DNA of 6,167 nt, from assembly GCA_028825055.1 (NCBI GenBank), contig JAPKAW010000109.1:1-6167 (forward strand), read 5' to 3'. The DNA is from Flavobacteriales bacterium. GTDB taxonomy: Bacteria > Bacteroidota > Bacteroidia > Flavobacteriales_D > Sanyastnellaceae. Shown here piece after piece: positions 1 to 6,167 of the stretch. The translations under genes and the position numbers were made by a program. The notes under the pieces are model-generated. The model was given only the letters and a program-made list of their open reading frames with translations, had not been told where the DNA came from and did no database searches. Position 1 is the stretch's first letter, and every line of letters begins with the position of its first letter.

Positions 1-5
1 TTGGA

Positions 6-842
6 TTAAAAGGCGCTGCAATGCGTTCGCCAACCTCGTTCCGTTCCCCATCGGGTAATTTCGGCGGCATCCTTTTCGTTTCTGAACAACCCGAAAACAG
101 CGGATCCCGTCCCGGTCATCTGCACGTATGATGCTCCAGCGTGCTGGAGTTGAACGATGGCTTGATCCACGACATCATGTTTTTCCCGAATGATCCCTTC
201 GAAGTCGTTTCGAACGAGGTCACCCCAGTCTTCTACACGATAGCAGGTCAACTTCTTCAAGTCGAAGGGTGCGGGTGAAGGCTTGATCGCAGCGAATGCT
301 TCTCGGGTGGAAACGTGCACCCCCGGATGAAGAATGACAATGTTCCAGCCTTTGAGGTGGGTCAAAATGGAAGGGTTGGGATCGATGCGTTCGCCTCGAC
401 CGTAGGTCATGGCGGCTTCGTCTTGCATGAAGAATGGGCAGTCTGACCCCAAAGCCGCCGCCCATTGGCTCCATTGTTCTGGTTCTGCTTTTACCGAGCA
501 AACGTCTTTCAAAAGGCGCAGCATGTTAGCTCCATTGGAACTCCCACCTCCAAGTCCCGCGCCCAAAGGAATGTTTTTGATGACGCATGCTTTCACTCCA
601 GGCAGCTCCTCAGTTTTAGCTAAAAGGTTGTAAGCCTTGACGATGAGGTTGTCCTCGGGAACTCCTGGAATCGGCAATCCTGAGGTGGTGAGCTGTATGC
701 CCGGTTCTTCCTGCAATTGAATTTCTAATGCGTCCTTCCAAGGGATGGGAATGAACATACTTTCCAAGTCATGAAAGCCGTCGTTCCTGCGACCCGTCAC
801 AAATAGACCGATGTTGATTTTTGCAGGGGTGAACGCGATCAT
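6..842 (-). CDS. ispE: 4-diphosphocytidyl-2-C-methyl-D-erythritol kinase (IspE)
   Basis: Cytosolic GHMP-family kinase that phosphorylates the 2-hydroxyl of CDP-methylerythritol with ATP, the fourth step of the MEP route to isopentenyl diphosphate. The 278-aa protein is complete and of normal family length. Visible motifs are the N-terminal PAKIN (residues 6-10) leading to TGRRNDGFH (16-24), the glycine-rich ATP loop PLGAGLGGGSSNGA (92-105), GSDCPFF (132-138) whose D134 fits the family's catalytic Asp, and the C-terminal GHMP motif MTGTGSAVFGLF (242-253). The start ATG (842-840) sits directly before the conserved N-terminal strand and has an AGGA Shine-Dalgarno-like site 9 nt upstream. It lies 23 nt downstream of era on the same strand, so the two are probably co-transcribed. 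No lesions seen. The assignment rests on motifs and full-length agreement. Confidence 0.96.
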   Translation of the reverse strand: MIAFTPAKINIGLFVTGRRNDGFHDLESMFIPIPWKDALEIQLQEEPGIQLTTSGLPIPGVPEDNLIVKAYNLLAKTEELPGVKACVIKNIPLGAGLGGGSSNGANMLRLLKDVCSVKAEPEQWSQWAAALGSDCPFFMQDEAAMTYGRGERIDPNPSILTHLKGWNIVILHPGVHVSTREAFAAIKPSPAPFDLKKLTCYRVEDWGDLVRNDFEGIIREKHDVVDQAIVQLQHAGASYVQMTGTGSAVFGLFRNEKDAAEITRWGTERGWRTHCSAF

Positions 843-865
843 GGCAGCAATTCCTGTTTAATTCT

Positions 866-1798
866 TTAGTCGAGATAGCCGAGTCGACGGAGTTTAACTT
901 CATCATCGCGCCAGTCTTTATCAACTCGCACATACAGATCGAGAAAGACTTTCTGTCCAATAAATTGCTCAATGTCCTTGCGAGCATCGGTGCCAACGCG
1001 TTTGATCATGCTGCCTCCGCTACCGATAACAATCTGCTTTTGGCTGTCACGTGCGACGCGGATCTCAGCCCGGATTTTCACGATGGTTGGCTCAACATCA
1101 TAGGATTCAACCACAACTTCACATGAATAAGGAATCTCCTGTTTGAAGTGCGTCAAAATCTTCTCGCGAATGATTTCGGAGATGAAAAAACGCATCGGCT
1201 TATTCGTCAATTCGTCCTTTGGGAAATAAGGCGGGCTAACGGGCAGCTTTTCGACAATGCGTTCCAATAAGGAATCAACATTGAATCCATGCAGGGCACT
1301 GATGGGTGCCACAGTGGCACGCGGCAAGCGCGCTTGCCAGAACGCAATACGCTCCATAGCTTTTTCCTGATCCGTGAGGTCAACTTTATTGATGAGGACA
1401 AAAACAGGGATGTCCATCGCCGCGATCTTGGTGAACGTATCGGGATGAGCCAAATCGTCCTCATAGATATCGGTCACCAAAAGGATGAGGTCGGCATCTT
1501 GCAGGGCTGTTTTGACAAACTTCATCATGCCCTCCTGCATTTTGTAGGAAGGGTCTAAAACACCTGGGGTGTCGCTGTAAACAATCTGCCAATCGGGCTC
1601 GTTTACGAGTCCCATAATCCGGTGACGGGTTGTTTGCGCTTTGCGGTTGATGATGCTAATGCGCTCACCTACAAGCTGGTTCATCAGAGTACTCTTGCCA
1701 ACGTTGGGCGAGCCAATGATGTTCACAAATCCGGCGCGGTGTCCTTCTGGGACTCCTTCCGGTAGGGGTTGTTTTTCGTTCGATTCCACGGTTTGCAT
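866..1798 (-). CDS. era: GTPase Era, ribosome assembly factor
   Basis: Essential GTPase that binds the 3' end of 16S rRNA and assists 30S maturation, in the cytoplasm and at the membrane. All G motifs are present: G1 GSPNVGKST (residues 29-37), the switch I segment AQTTRHR (54-60), G3 DTPG (76-79), G4 NKVD (137-140) and G5 SAL (167-169). The C-terminal KH RNA-binding domain spans roughly 200-310, with its GxxG loop at 259-262 and the family-typical ending RRLGYLD. The 310-aa length is ordinary, with an N-terminal extension of roughly 15 residues before RAGFVNIIG. The next methionine is M39, inside the P-loop helix, so the ATG at 1798 is the only sensible ATG start. Oddity: the GxxG loop reads GSGG, without the lysine seen in the loop of E. 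coli Era (GNKG, recalled). ispE follows 23 nt downstream. No Shine-Dalgarno is apparent, which is common in this phylum. Confidence 0.97.
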   Translation of the reverse strand: MQTVESNEKQPLPEGVPEGHRAGFVNIIGSPNVGKSTLMNQLVGERISIINRKAQTTRHRIMGLVNEPDWQIVYSDTPGVLDPSYKMQEGMMKFVKTALQDADLILLVTDIYEDDLAHPDTFTKIAAMDIPVFVLINKVDLTDQEKAMERIAFWQARLPRATVAPISALHGFNVDSLLERIVEKLPVSPPYFPKDELTNKPMRFFISEIIREKILTHFKQEIPYSCEVVVESYDVEPTIVKIRAEIRVARDSQKQIVIGSGGSMIKRVGTDARKDIEQFIGQKVFLDLYVRVDKDWRDDEVKLRRLGYLD

Positions 1799-1814
1799 GC
1801 TGCTGTCGGTAGTG

Positions 1815-1822
1815 CGAAGGTA
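1815..1822 (-). promoter_or_regulatory. possible -7 element for era-ispE
   Basis: On the minus strand this reads TACCTTCG, one mismatch from the Bacteroidota -7 consensus TAnnTTTG, and it lies 16 nt before the era ATG. That would give a very short leader. The nearest upstream TTTG on this strand (1854-1851) is 28 nt away, beyond the usual spacing of about 19-21, so the -33 half is not supported. It would be divergent from the tRNA promoter. Weak call based on one element. Confidence 0.35.
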
Positions 1823-1882
1823 CGCTTGGCAGCAGTGAAGAGCATAGGGTCAAATTCAATTCCTCTTTAGAGCATCTTTTTC

Positions 1883-1914
1883 TTTGTTGGATGGAAAGGA
1901 TACACGTATCTTTG
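1883..1914 (+). promoter_or_regulatory. Bacteroidota housekeeping promoter of tRNA-fMet
   Basis: TTTG at 1883-1886 (-33 element) and TATCTTTG at 1907-1914 (a perfect TAnnTTTG -7 element) are separated by 20 nt, matching the consensus for the primary sigma factor of this phylum. Transcription should begin around 1918-1922, giving a leader of about 35 nt before the tRNA. The position, strand and downstream terminator make a complete single-gene unit. Confidence 0.8.
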
Positions 1915-1920
1915 ACGTCC

Positions 1921-1947
1921 CAAACAAACAGATTTTATCTGAGTTTG
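1921..1947 (+). other. inverted repeat / potential hairpin in the tRNA leader
   Basis: CAAAC (1921-1925) pairs with GTTTG (1943-1947), and CAGAT (1929-1933) pairs with ATCTG (1937-1941) around a TTT loop. The two 5-bp stems are joined by a small asymmetric internal loop (AAA opposite A). The element nearly fills the predicted leader and ends 8 nt before tRNA position 1. It may only be leader RNA removed by RNase P; a processing or regulatory role is speculation. Confidence 0.4.
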
Positions 1948-1955
1948 TGGTAAAT

Positions 1956-2028
<73 letters not shown>

Positions 2029-2033
2029 CTCAG

Positions 2034-2063
2034 AAGAGCAATCAGGAATGGTTGCTCTTTTTT
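2034..2063 (+). terminator. intrinsic terminator of the tRNA-fMet unit
   Basis: AAGAGCAATC (2034-2043) pairs with GGTTGCTCTT (2050-2059) in a 10-bp stem containing one T:G wobble, closed by the 6-nt loop AGGAAT. The T run at 2058-2063 follows directly. It begins 6 nt after the tRNA discriminator. Read on the minus strand the hairpin is followed by TTCTGAG rather than a T run, so it is expected to work mainly in the plus direction. Confidence 0.85.
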
Positions 2064-2090
2064 GGTAATTATAAAGTCGGAAGCACCAAG

Positions 2091-2139
2091 AAGCGAATAA
2101 TTGATTCTCTAGGATATTTGCTTGATGCATGTTTTTTTT
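2091..2139 (+). other. weak hairpin followed by a T8 run, function unclear
   Basis: AAGCGAATA (2091-2099) can pair with TATTTGCTT (2115-2123) in a 9-bp, A+T-rich stem with one G:T wobble and a 15-nt loop. A run of eight T occupies 2132-2139, eight nt after the stem. The gap and large loop make it a poor intrinsic terminator; it could be a back-up for the tRNA unit or chance. The rest of 2064-2193, between the tRNA terminator and the end of the convergent operon, shows no recognisable gene or site. Confidence 0.2.
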
Positions 2140-2193
2140 AGAACCAATGAGCGATGCATAGACCCGAGACCTGGAACCAAAATGCAATCTGAA

Positions 2194-3171
2194 TTAGCGC
2201 TCAATCGATTCAAAGGTGAAGGTTCCCGTTTGACCATCATCATCATAAAAATCGATGATGTGGATTAGAAACTCTCTCTCCTCCGCCGTTTTAATACAGT
2301 ACATTACGTCTTGGTTCACATCGTAACTCCCTACCGATAAATCGTAACTTTTCCAGTCGTACCCAATTTCGTTCCAGTCGGAATTAAAGGCGAGGCTTGA
2401 CCAATCGGACACGAGCAAGACATCCCAATCTGAAAATGGAGCCTGATAGACTTCGACAGTAGGTGATGGCGTTAAAATACCGGATACTAAATACTGGATG
2501 TTTCCGTCCAATACCTCAGTGTATTGGGTTAGCCAGAGTTCCCAGCTTCCCGGCGCGGGTTCAATTTCTTTTTTGCTTTGTTCTAAAGCGCTAAAATGGC
2601 TGCGTATGCCTTCCGGATCGAGGAGCACATTGATCGTGGATGAAGTCGAAAGGTCCAAGGCTCCTATTTGGACATTAAATTCTTCAAGCCAATGGGTTAA
2701 ATTATCGAAAGTCAAGCGTGCGTACCCAATAGGCTCTCCGGCTATATTTCGTCCTAAGTCCATTATGTACAGGGTGTTTGATTCTATGAAAAATGGATTG
2801 TCGACCTGATCGACCCCTGTTGAAGAAGATATTTGCCAGTCGATGTCTTCCACGTCGGATTCCGTCAGGGGAGTATTAAAATCATCTTGAATGCTGGGTG
2901 AAATGCGCATGTAACGACTCGAGTTGAGCGACAAAATGACGGAATCATTTTTTATCTGCAATGCAAAGCACCAATCTGTTTTGAGGTTGGATGCAATCAC
3001 TTCGTTCTGTGCGATACTGTAGTAGACCTGAATCCCGTAATCACTCCCTATACCAGGGCTGTGTATTTCTAAGTCTCCAGGCGGAACTGGATGAATGGGC
3101 ATTTCTTTATCCATGCATCCGAAAAGGGATGCAGAAAAGAAGAGAATGCAGACACGCTTGAGAAACTGCAT
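2194..3171 (-). CDS. HmuY-family lipoprotein, putative heme-binding
   Basis: A predicted 325-aa lipoprotein of the HmuY family, whose best-known member binds heme at the Porphyromonas surface and passes it to a TonB-dependent receptor. A signal peptide (residues 1-18) ends in a lipobox, LFGC, with Cys19 as the lipidated residue. An N-terminal HmuY-like part includes YYSIAQNEVIASNLKTDW (50-67). The C-terminal part carries SWELWLTQYTE (209-219), YLVSGIL (227-233), IGYDWKSY (269-276) and TGTFTFESI (315-323). The same landmarks recur in the T9SS-tailed paralogue at 5164-6167, so the two are diverged relatives. The gene is last in the operon; its ATG is 6 nt after the receptor stop and has no clear Shine-Dalgarno. 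Family membership comes from pattern recognition. Heme as ligand is inference; H160 and H192 are possible ligands, not established ones. Confidence 0.78.
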   Translation of the reverse strand: MQFLKRVCILFFSASLFGCMDKEMPIHPVPPGDLEIHSPGIGSDYGIQVYYSIAQNEVIASNLKTDWCFALQIKNDSVILSLNSSRYMRISPSIQDDFNTPLTESDVEDIDWQISSSTGVDQVDNPFFIESNTLYIMDLGRNIAGEPIGYARLTFDNLTHWLEEFNVQIGALDLSTSSTINVLLDPEGIRSHFSALEQSKKEIEPAPGSWELWLTQYTEVLDGNIQYLVSGILTPSPTVEVYQAPFSDWDVLLVSDWSSLAFNSDWNEIGYDWKSYDLSVGSYDVNQDVMYCIKTAEEREFLIHIIDFYDDDGQTGTFTFESIER

Positions 3172-3177
3172 AAGCTT

Positions 3178-5157
3178 TTATATGTTGATGGAGCATGAAA
3201 GCACAAAACTTCTGCCCCAGGCAATCCAGCTCATGCTCCCACTGTGAACGCCTGAAATAGCCCCTGAATCAATCGCAGTAACATCCAGAATGTTCCGTGC
3301 GCCAAACTGGGCTGCGTAGTTCTTGTTCTTGCTCATCCAAGAGAACGAGGCGTCCAGAATAGAGTATGGAGCTGAGCTAAGCGGTATGATATTGTTGTCG
3401 CCATCATTGACAAATCTTGTTCGCGCTCCGTTAAATTTGTAAATAGCGCCTATGCTCAGCTGCTTCGAAATGTCTTTCGACACAGAGGAGGATATCTCTG
3501 TGGTGTACGTAAAGGGATTATTCACATTATCGGGAACAATGCTATTCTTTCTTCCTACCACGCTAAGCCCCAATTCGATATCTGCAATTGAGTGTTTTTT
3601 TGACCAGTTAAGCTCTGCACCATTGGAGGTGAAGTCATAAAAATTTACATATTGATACGTTCCGTCAAGCTGGTCAACCAGGCCGATTTGGTTTTTGATA
3701 TCATTATAAAAAACTCGAATAGAACTCTCGAAATTGCGTGAAAACGAAACGGACCCTTGTACATAATTTGAAGTTTCTGCGATGAGGTCAGGGTTTCCAA
3801 AGAGCTGGTGATTTAGGTCCACAAATTGGAAATGAAGCTCTTTGAGTGAGGGAGATCGAAAGCCTTTGGCATAGGAAAACCTCCACCGGTAATCGTCCTT
3901 TTTCAAAAGATAGTTGTAGCTGGGTAAGAAGGGAGTCTTGAAGCTAGAATTATAGGCCTTCCTGATTCCCAGTTGGTGGGTATGGTTTCCGGATGTATAT
4001 CCAAAAATCGAAAAGAGAGCTGCATCCGTGAGCGATTTTTCTCTTTCGGTAATTCGCTCACCACTAAAGGTCTCATGTGCCACATCCCACCCCAGTCGAA
4101 CGCTTATCCCTTCGTGTATTTTTATATTTCTCGTGCCACGAGTCATGTAATTTCTGACTCGTGTTGTATCCTGCATTTCAGGACCCAACATTTCATCTTG
4201 AAGGTTGGTTAAGTCGGTTTTGAATGATGATTTTAGTCTTTTAAAGTCTTGGTATGAAGCGAGTATTTCCCACTTGGTGGATTCATCATCGAACGACTTG
4301 AACTTCACAGAATGAATCAAACGGTTTGTTTGGTATTTATCGTCAAAGGCCGACTCTCCATAGGGGGCCCTGGGATACCCCTTGTTTTCAATCAGCTCAG
4401 ATAAGTATTCAACGCGAGGGGATATAATCCAGTTGTCAAAGACAAATTGTCCGGATGCTGAAGCTTGTCTTTGAACCTTTGGATTCCAAGTTGATACGCG
4501 CCCGCTGTCCGCTGCATACGTATTGATCCAGTCCCAATTTGAGTCGTCAATAGACCACCCATCAAAGTAATTTTGGCTAAGCTGAGCTTTTCCGCTAAAA
4601 ATCCCCTTTCCTCCAGATATGCTAGCCGTTTGCGCATACGAACCGACAGATTCATAGCGAACCTTACCCTTGAACTCGAGGGGAGCATCGGCAGTTGTAG
4701 CGCTAATTAGGTTGATTGTACCTGCCAGCGAATTGGTGCCGTACTCTACGGCGAGAGGACCTTCGATAATTTCGATTCGTTCGTACTGGTCAATTTGGAT
4801 TTGACTAAGGTCGATTTCCCCATTTAGCCTTCCGACCAATGGGACACCGTCAATCATAATCTTTATGTTGTTTCCTCCCAATCCGTTGATGGACATGCCA
4901 CTGCCCAGAACGGGATCCGTATTGACCCTAACATTTAATTGGGAGCGCAGCACGTCGCTGAGAGTAATGGCAGAAGAATACTTGATTTGATCTGTTGAAA
5001 GCGTTTTAATTACGCGAATCGCATCCGTTTTCAAGACTTCATCTTGTTCACCCGTTATGACGACCTCGATGAGTTCCACGAAATCATCCTCCTCCTGAGC
5101 CAATGCAGAAGCGAGCAAGCCAAAACTAAAACAACTGGCCAGCAGGAAAGCTCTCAT
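3178..5157 (-). CDS. TonB-dependent outer-membrane receptor, HmuR-like (probable heme/tetrapyrrole)
   Basis: A complete 659-aa outer-membrane receptor that would import a ligand into the periplasm using TonB energy. Residues 1-20 form a signal peptide ending ALA before QEED. A TonB-box-like segment EVVITG follows (31-36). The plug domain (about 45-152) contains LSDVLRSQLNVRV (66-78), MIDGVPLVGR (101-110), RIEIIEGPLAVEYGTNSLAG (127-146) and TINLIS; the rest is a 22-strand-type barrel ending WGRSFVLSCSINI. In the barrel FRSP (433-436) and NPDL (455-458) form the FRAP/NPNL-type signature of heme receptors, with H442 and H450 between them. Length suits the HmuR/BtuB-like class; it lacks the N-terminal regulatory domain and the roughly 1000-aa size of SusC proteins. 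It is flanked by two HmuY-family genes with 6-nt gaps on each side, supporting heme use. A cobalamin or other siderophore ligand cannot be excluded. Confidence 0.92.
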   Translation of the reverse strand: MRAFLLASCFSFGLLASALAQEEDDFVELIEVVITGEQDEVLKTDAIRVIKTLSTDQIKYSSAITLSDVLRSQLNVRVNTDPVLGSGMSINGLGGNNIKIMIDGVPLVGRLNGEIDLSQIQIDQYERIEIIEGPLAVEYGTNSLAGTINLISATTADAPLEFKGKVRYESVGSYAQTASISGGKGIFSGKAQLSQNYFDGWSIDDSNWDWINTYAADSGRVSTWNPKVQRQASASGQFVFDNWIISPRVEYLSELIENKGYPRAPYGESAFDDKYQTNRLIHSVKFKSFDDESTKWEILASYQDFKRLKSSFKTDLTNLQDEMLGPEMQDTTRVRNYMTRGTRNIKIHEGISVRLGWDVAHETFSGERITEREKSLTDAALFSIFGYTSGNHTHQLGIRKAYNSSFKTPFLPSYNYLLKKDDYRWRFSYAKGFRSPSLKELHFQFVDLNHQLFGNPDLIAETSNYVQGSVSFSRNFESSIRVFYNDIKNQIGLVDQLDGTYQYVNFYDFTSNGAELNWSKKHSIADIELGLSVVGRKNSIVPDNVNNPFTYTTEISSSVSKDISKQLSIGAIYKFNGARTRFVNDGDNNIIPLSSAPYSILDASFSWMSKNKNYAAQFGARNILDVTAIDSGAISGVHSGSMSWIAWGRSFVLSCSINI

Positions 5158-5163
5158 GGACGG

Positions 5164-6167
5164 TTATTGGATGAGAAGTTTCTCCATTGCGACTTGGTTG
5201 CCTACTCGGCATTCCAAAAGGTAAAGCCCGGCTCCAATCCCACCCAAATTAATGTTTGCGATGTTCGAAGTCATTCTATGGGCTTTTACCGTTGCACCAG
5301 TAAGGGAGATAATCCTAACATCTCCGCCATTAGAATTGGGTAAAACAACCCGCAAGTCGCCATGGTTGAGGACAGGGTTCGGATAGTATTCTAAAGCGAA
5401 ATCCGCAGCCTCATGAACGGATGAACTTGGGGTTTCAGGAACCTTGCCAATTTCCATATTTCCAGTCGAGCTTCCGTCAAATGAAGTGAATACGACTCGC
5501 CATATATTTCCAGACATGTCGGAAACCGCATAGCAGCGGTCTTCAACCACAGAATAGCCTGATGTCATGGAATAACTCTTCCAATCAGATCCAATGGCGT
5601 TGATGTCGTCGGTCAATAGTGCTTCGTCATATTCGCCGTCGACAAACGGATCCGTAAGACCATCCATTTGCTGCGTTAGAACTCCGTAATTCATCAATAT
5701 TCCTGTCACACCGTAAAGCACACCGTCTCCTATGTCGCCCAAATACCTCATGGCGAGTAAATCCCAATTGGCATCCGGTTCATAATCCAAAACCTCATTG
5801 TTTTCGATGTTGAAGTAGGCATGCAGCTTTCCTTCAAAATCATCTTTGTTGATTTCAATTTCAAACTCTTCAGAGCCATCTATATTCGCATGCTTGAATG
5901 TGTATACACCCGATGACAAGGAAAGAATGGCTAACTTTTTGTAGTCACCTGAGGGCAGTTGCAGAACATACATGTGGTCAGCAGTGACCACATGAGTGAC
6001 AATATCATAAATCCCCCATCCTAAATCAAAACCATCGTTGGGGTCGTTTCCTTGATTAAAGGCTCCAAGGCTCCAATTCGAATGATCATTTCGGTAAGGC
6101 GATGGCATCTCCCAGTTCTCAAGACTTGCGGTGTCCCAGTCGTCTAGCGATCCGAAGGGATATAGTG
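5164..6167 (-). CDS. HmuY-family protein with T9SS type A sorting domain (N-terminus outside window)
   Basis: First visible gene of the operon, truncated at the right edge. The frame stays open past the ATG at 6108 to the window end, adding at least 19 residues (LYPFGSLDDWDTASLENWE), so that ATG is internal and the signal peptide is off-window. Numbering from that internal Met, HmuY-like landmarks are VYTFKHANIDGS (68-79), NWDLLAMRY (114-122), YGVTGILMNYGV (132-143), IGSDWKSY (172-179), and VVFTSFDGSSTGN (205-217). A Ser-rich linker (228-231) leads to a T9SS type A sorting domain (about 239-314) with YYPNP, ISLTGATV, GLYLLEC and the terminal KLLIQ. The product should cross the outer membrane through the type IX machinery, lose the tail, and be surface-attached or released. 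Inferred role: heme capture for the receptor encoded 6 nt downstream. Heme binding is not demonstrable here because ligand residues are unproven. Confidence 0.85.
   Translation of the reverse strand, partial: LYPFGSLDDWDTASLENWEMPSPYRNDHSNWSLGAFNQGNDPNDGFDLGWGIYDIVTHVVTADHMYVLQLPSGDYKKLAILSLSSGVYTFKHANIDGSEEFEIEINKDDFEGKLHAYFNIENNEVLDYEPDANWDLLAMRYLGDIGDGVLYGVTGILMNYGVLTQQMDGLTDPFVDGEYDEALLTDDINAIGSDWKSYSMTSGYSVVEDRCYAVSDMSGNIWRVVFTSFDGSSTGNMEIGKVPETPSSSVHEAADFALEYYPNPVLNHGDLRVVLPNSNGGDVRIISLTGATVKAHRMTSNIANINLGGIGAGLYLLECRVGNQVAMEKLLIQ

Noticed and set aside
1851..1858. Minus-strand TGAATTTG as a -7 element for era
   Set aside because: One mismatch in the key TA, and no TTG at a suitable distance upstream; TACCTTCG at 1822-1815 fits the start better.
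2124..2180. Imperfect direct repeat: GATGCAT (2124, 2153) and GAACCAA (2141, 2174)
   Set aside because: Two 7-mers repeated at unequal spacing (29 and 33 nt) with unlike sequence between; probably chance, and no operator or attachment-site logic follows.
4392..4688. Minus-strand 98-residue open frame inside the receptor gene
   Set aside because: It lies in another frame fully within the well-supported receptor and shows no family motif.
3178..5157. SusC-type glycan importer
   Set aside because: The protein is only 659 aa, lacks the N-terminal carboxypeptidase-like domain, and its neighbours are HmuY-like, not SusD-like.
5044..5343. Plus-strand 99-residue open frame across the junction of the receptor and T9SS-tailed genes
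   Set aside because: Antisense to two supported genes, low-complexity translation, no motif and no promoter seen.
2194..6167. Fur-type or heme-responsive operator
   Set aside because: The operon's 5' region is outside the window and the 6-nt gaps leave no room for an internal control site.

Overview
The window is chromosomal DNA from a member of the Bacteroidota, probably a free-living Flavobacteriia-like lineage; the finer placement is inference. Three independent signs agree. One protein ends in a type IX secretion (T9SS) type A sorting domain. HmuY-family proteins, typical of this phylum, occur twice. The tRNA promoter matches the Bacteroidota housekeeping consensus (TTTG, 20-nt spacer, TAnnTTTG). 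The single tRNA also lacks an encoded CCA end.

Layout. Positions 6-1798 (minus strand) hold two housekeeping genes in the order era then ispE, 23 nt apart and probably co-transcribed: a ribosome-assembly GTPase and the kinase of the MEP isoprenoid pathway. Positions 1799-2193 contain no protein gene. They carry a plus-strand transcription unit for initiator tRNA-fMet with a recognisable promoter, a short leader that can fold, the tRNA and a strong intrinsic terminator, plus a possible -7 element for era on the minus strand.

Positions 2194-6167 (minus strand) form a tight three-gene operon whose genes are each separated by 6 nt. In transcription order these are an HmuY-family protein with a T9SS sorting tail (its N-terminus lies beyond the right edge), a 659-aa TonB-dependent outer-membrane receptor with the FR(S)P...NPDL signature of heme receptors, and a second, diverged HmuY-family protein made as a lipoprotein. 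The likely joint job is capture of heme or a related tetrapyrrole at the cell surface and its TonB-driven import. The unusual point is that two HmuY paralogues with different export routes (T9SS and lipoprotein) flank one receptor. Substrate and division of labour are inferred; the operon promoter and any downstream transport genes are outside the window or absent.

No mobile elements, CRISPR arrays, broken genes or rRNA were seen.
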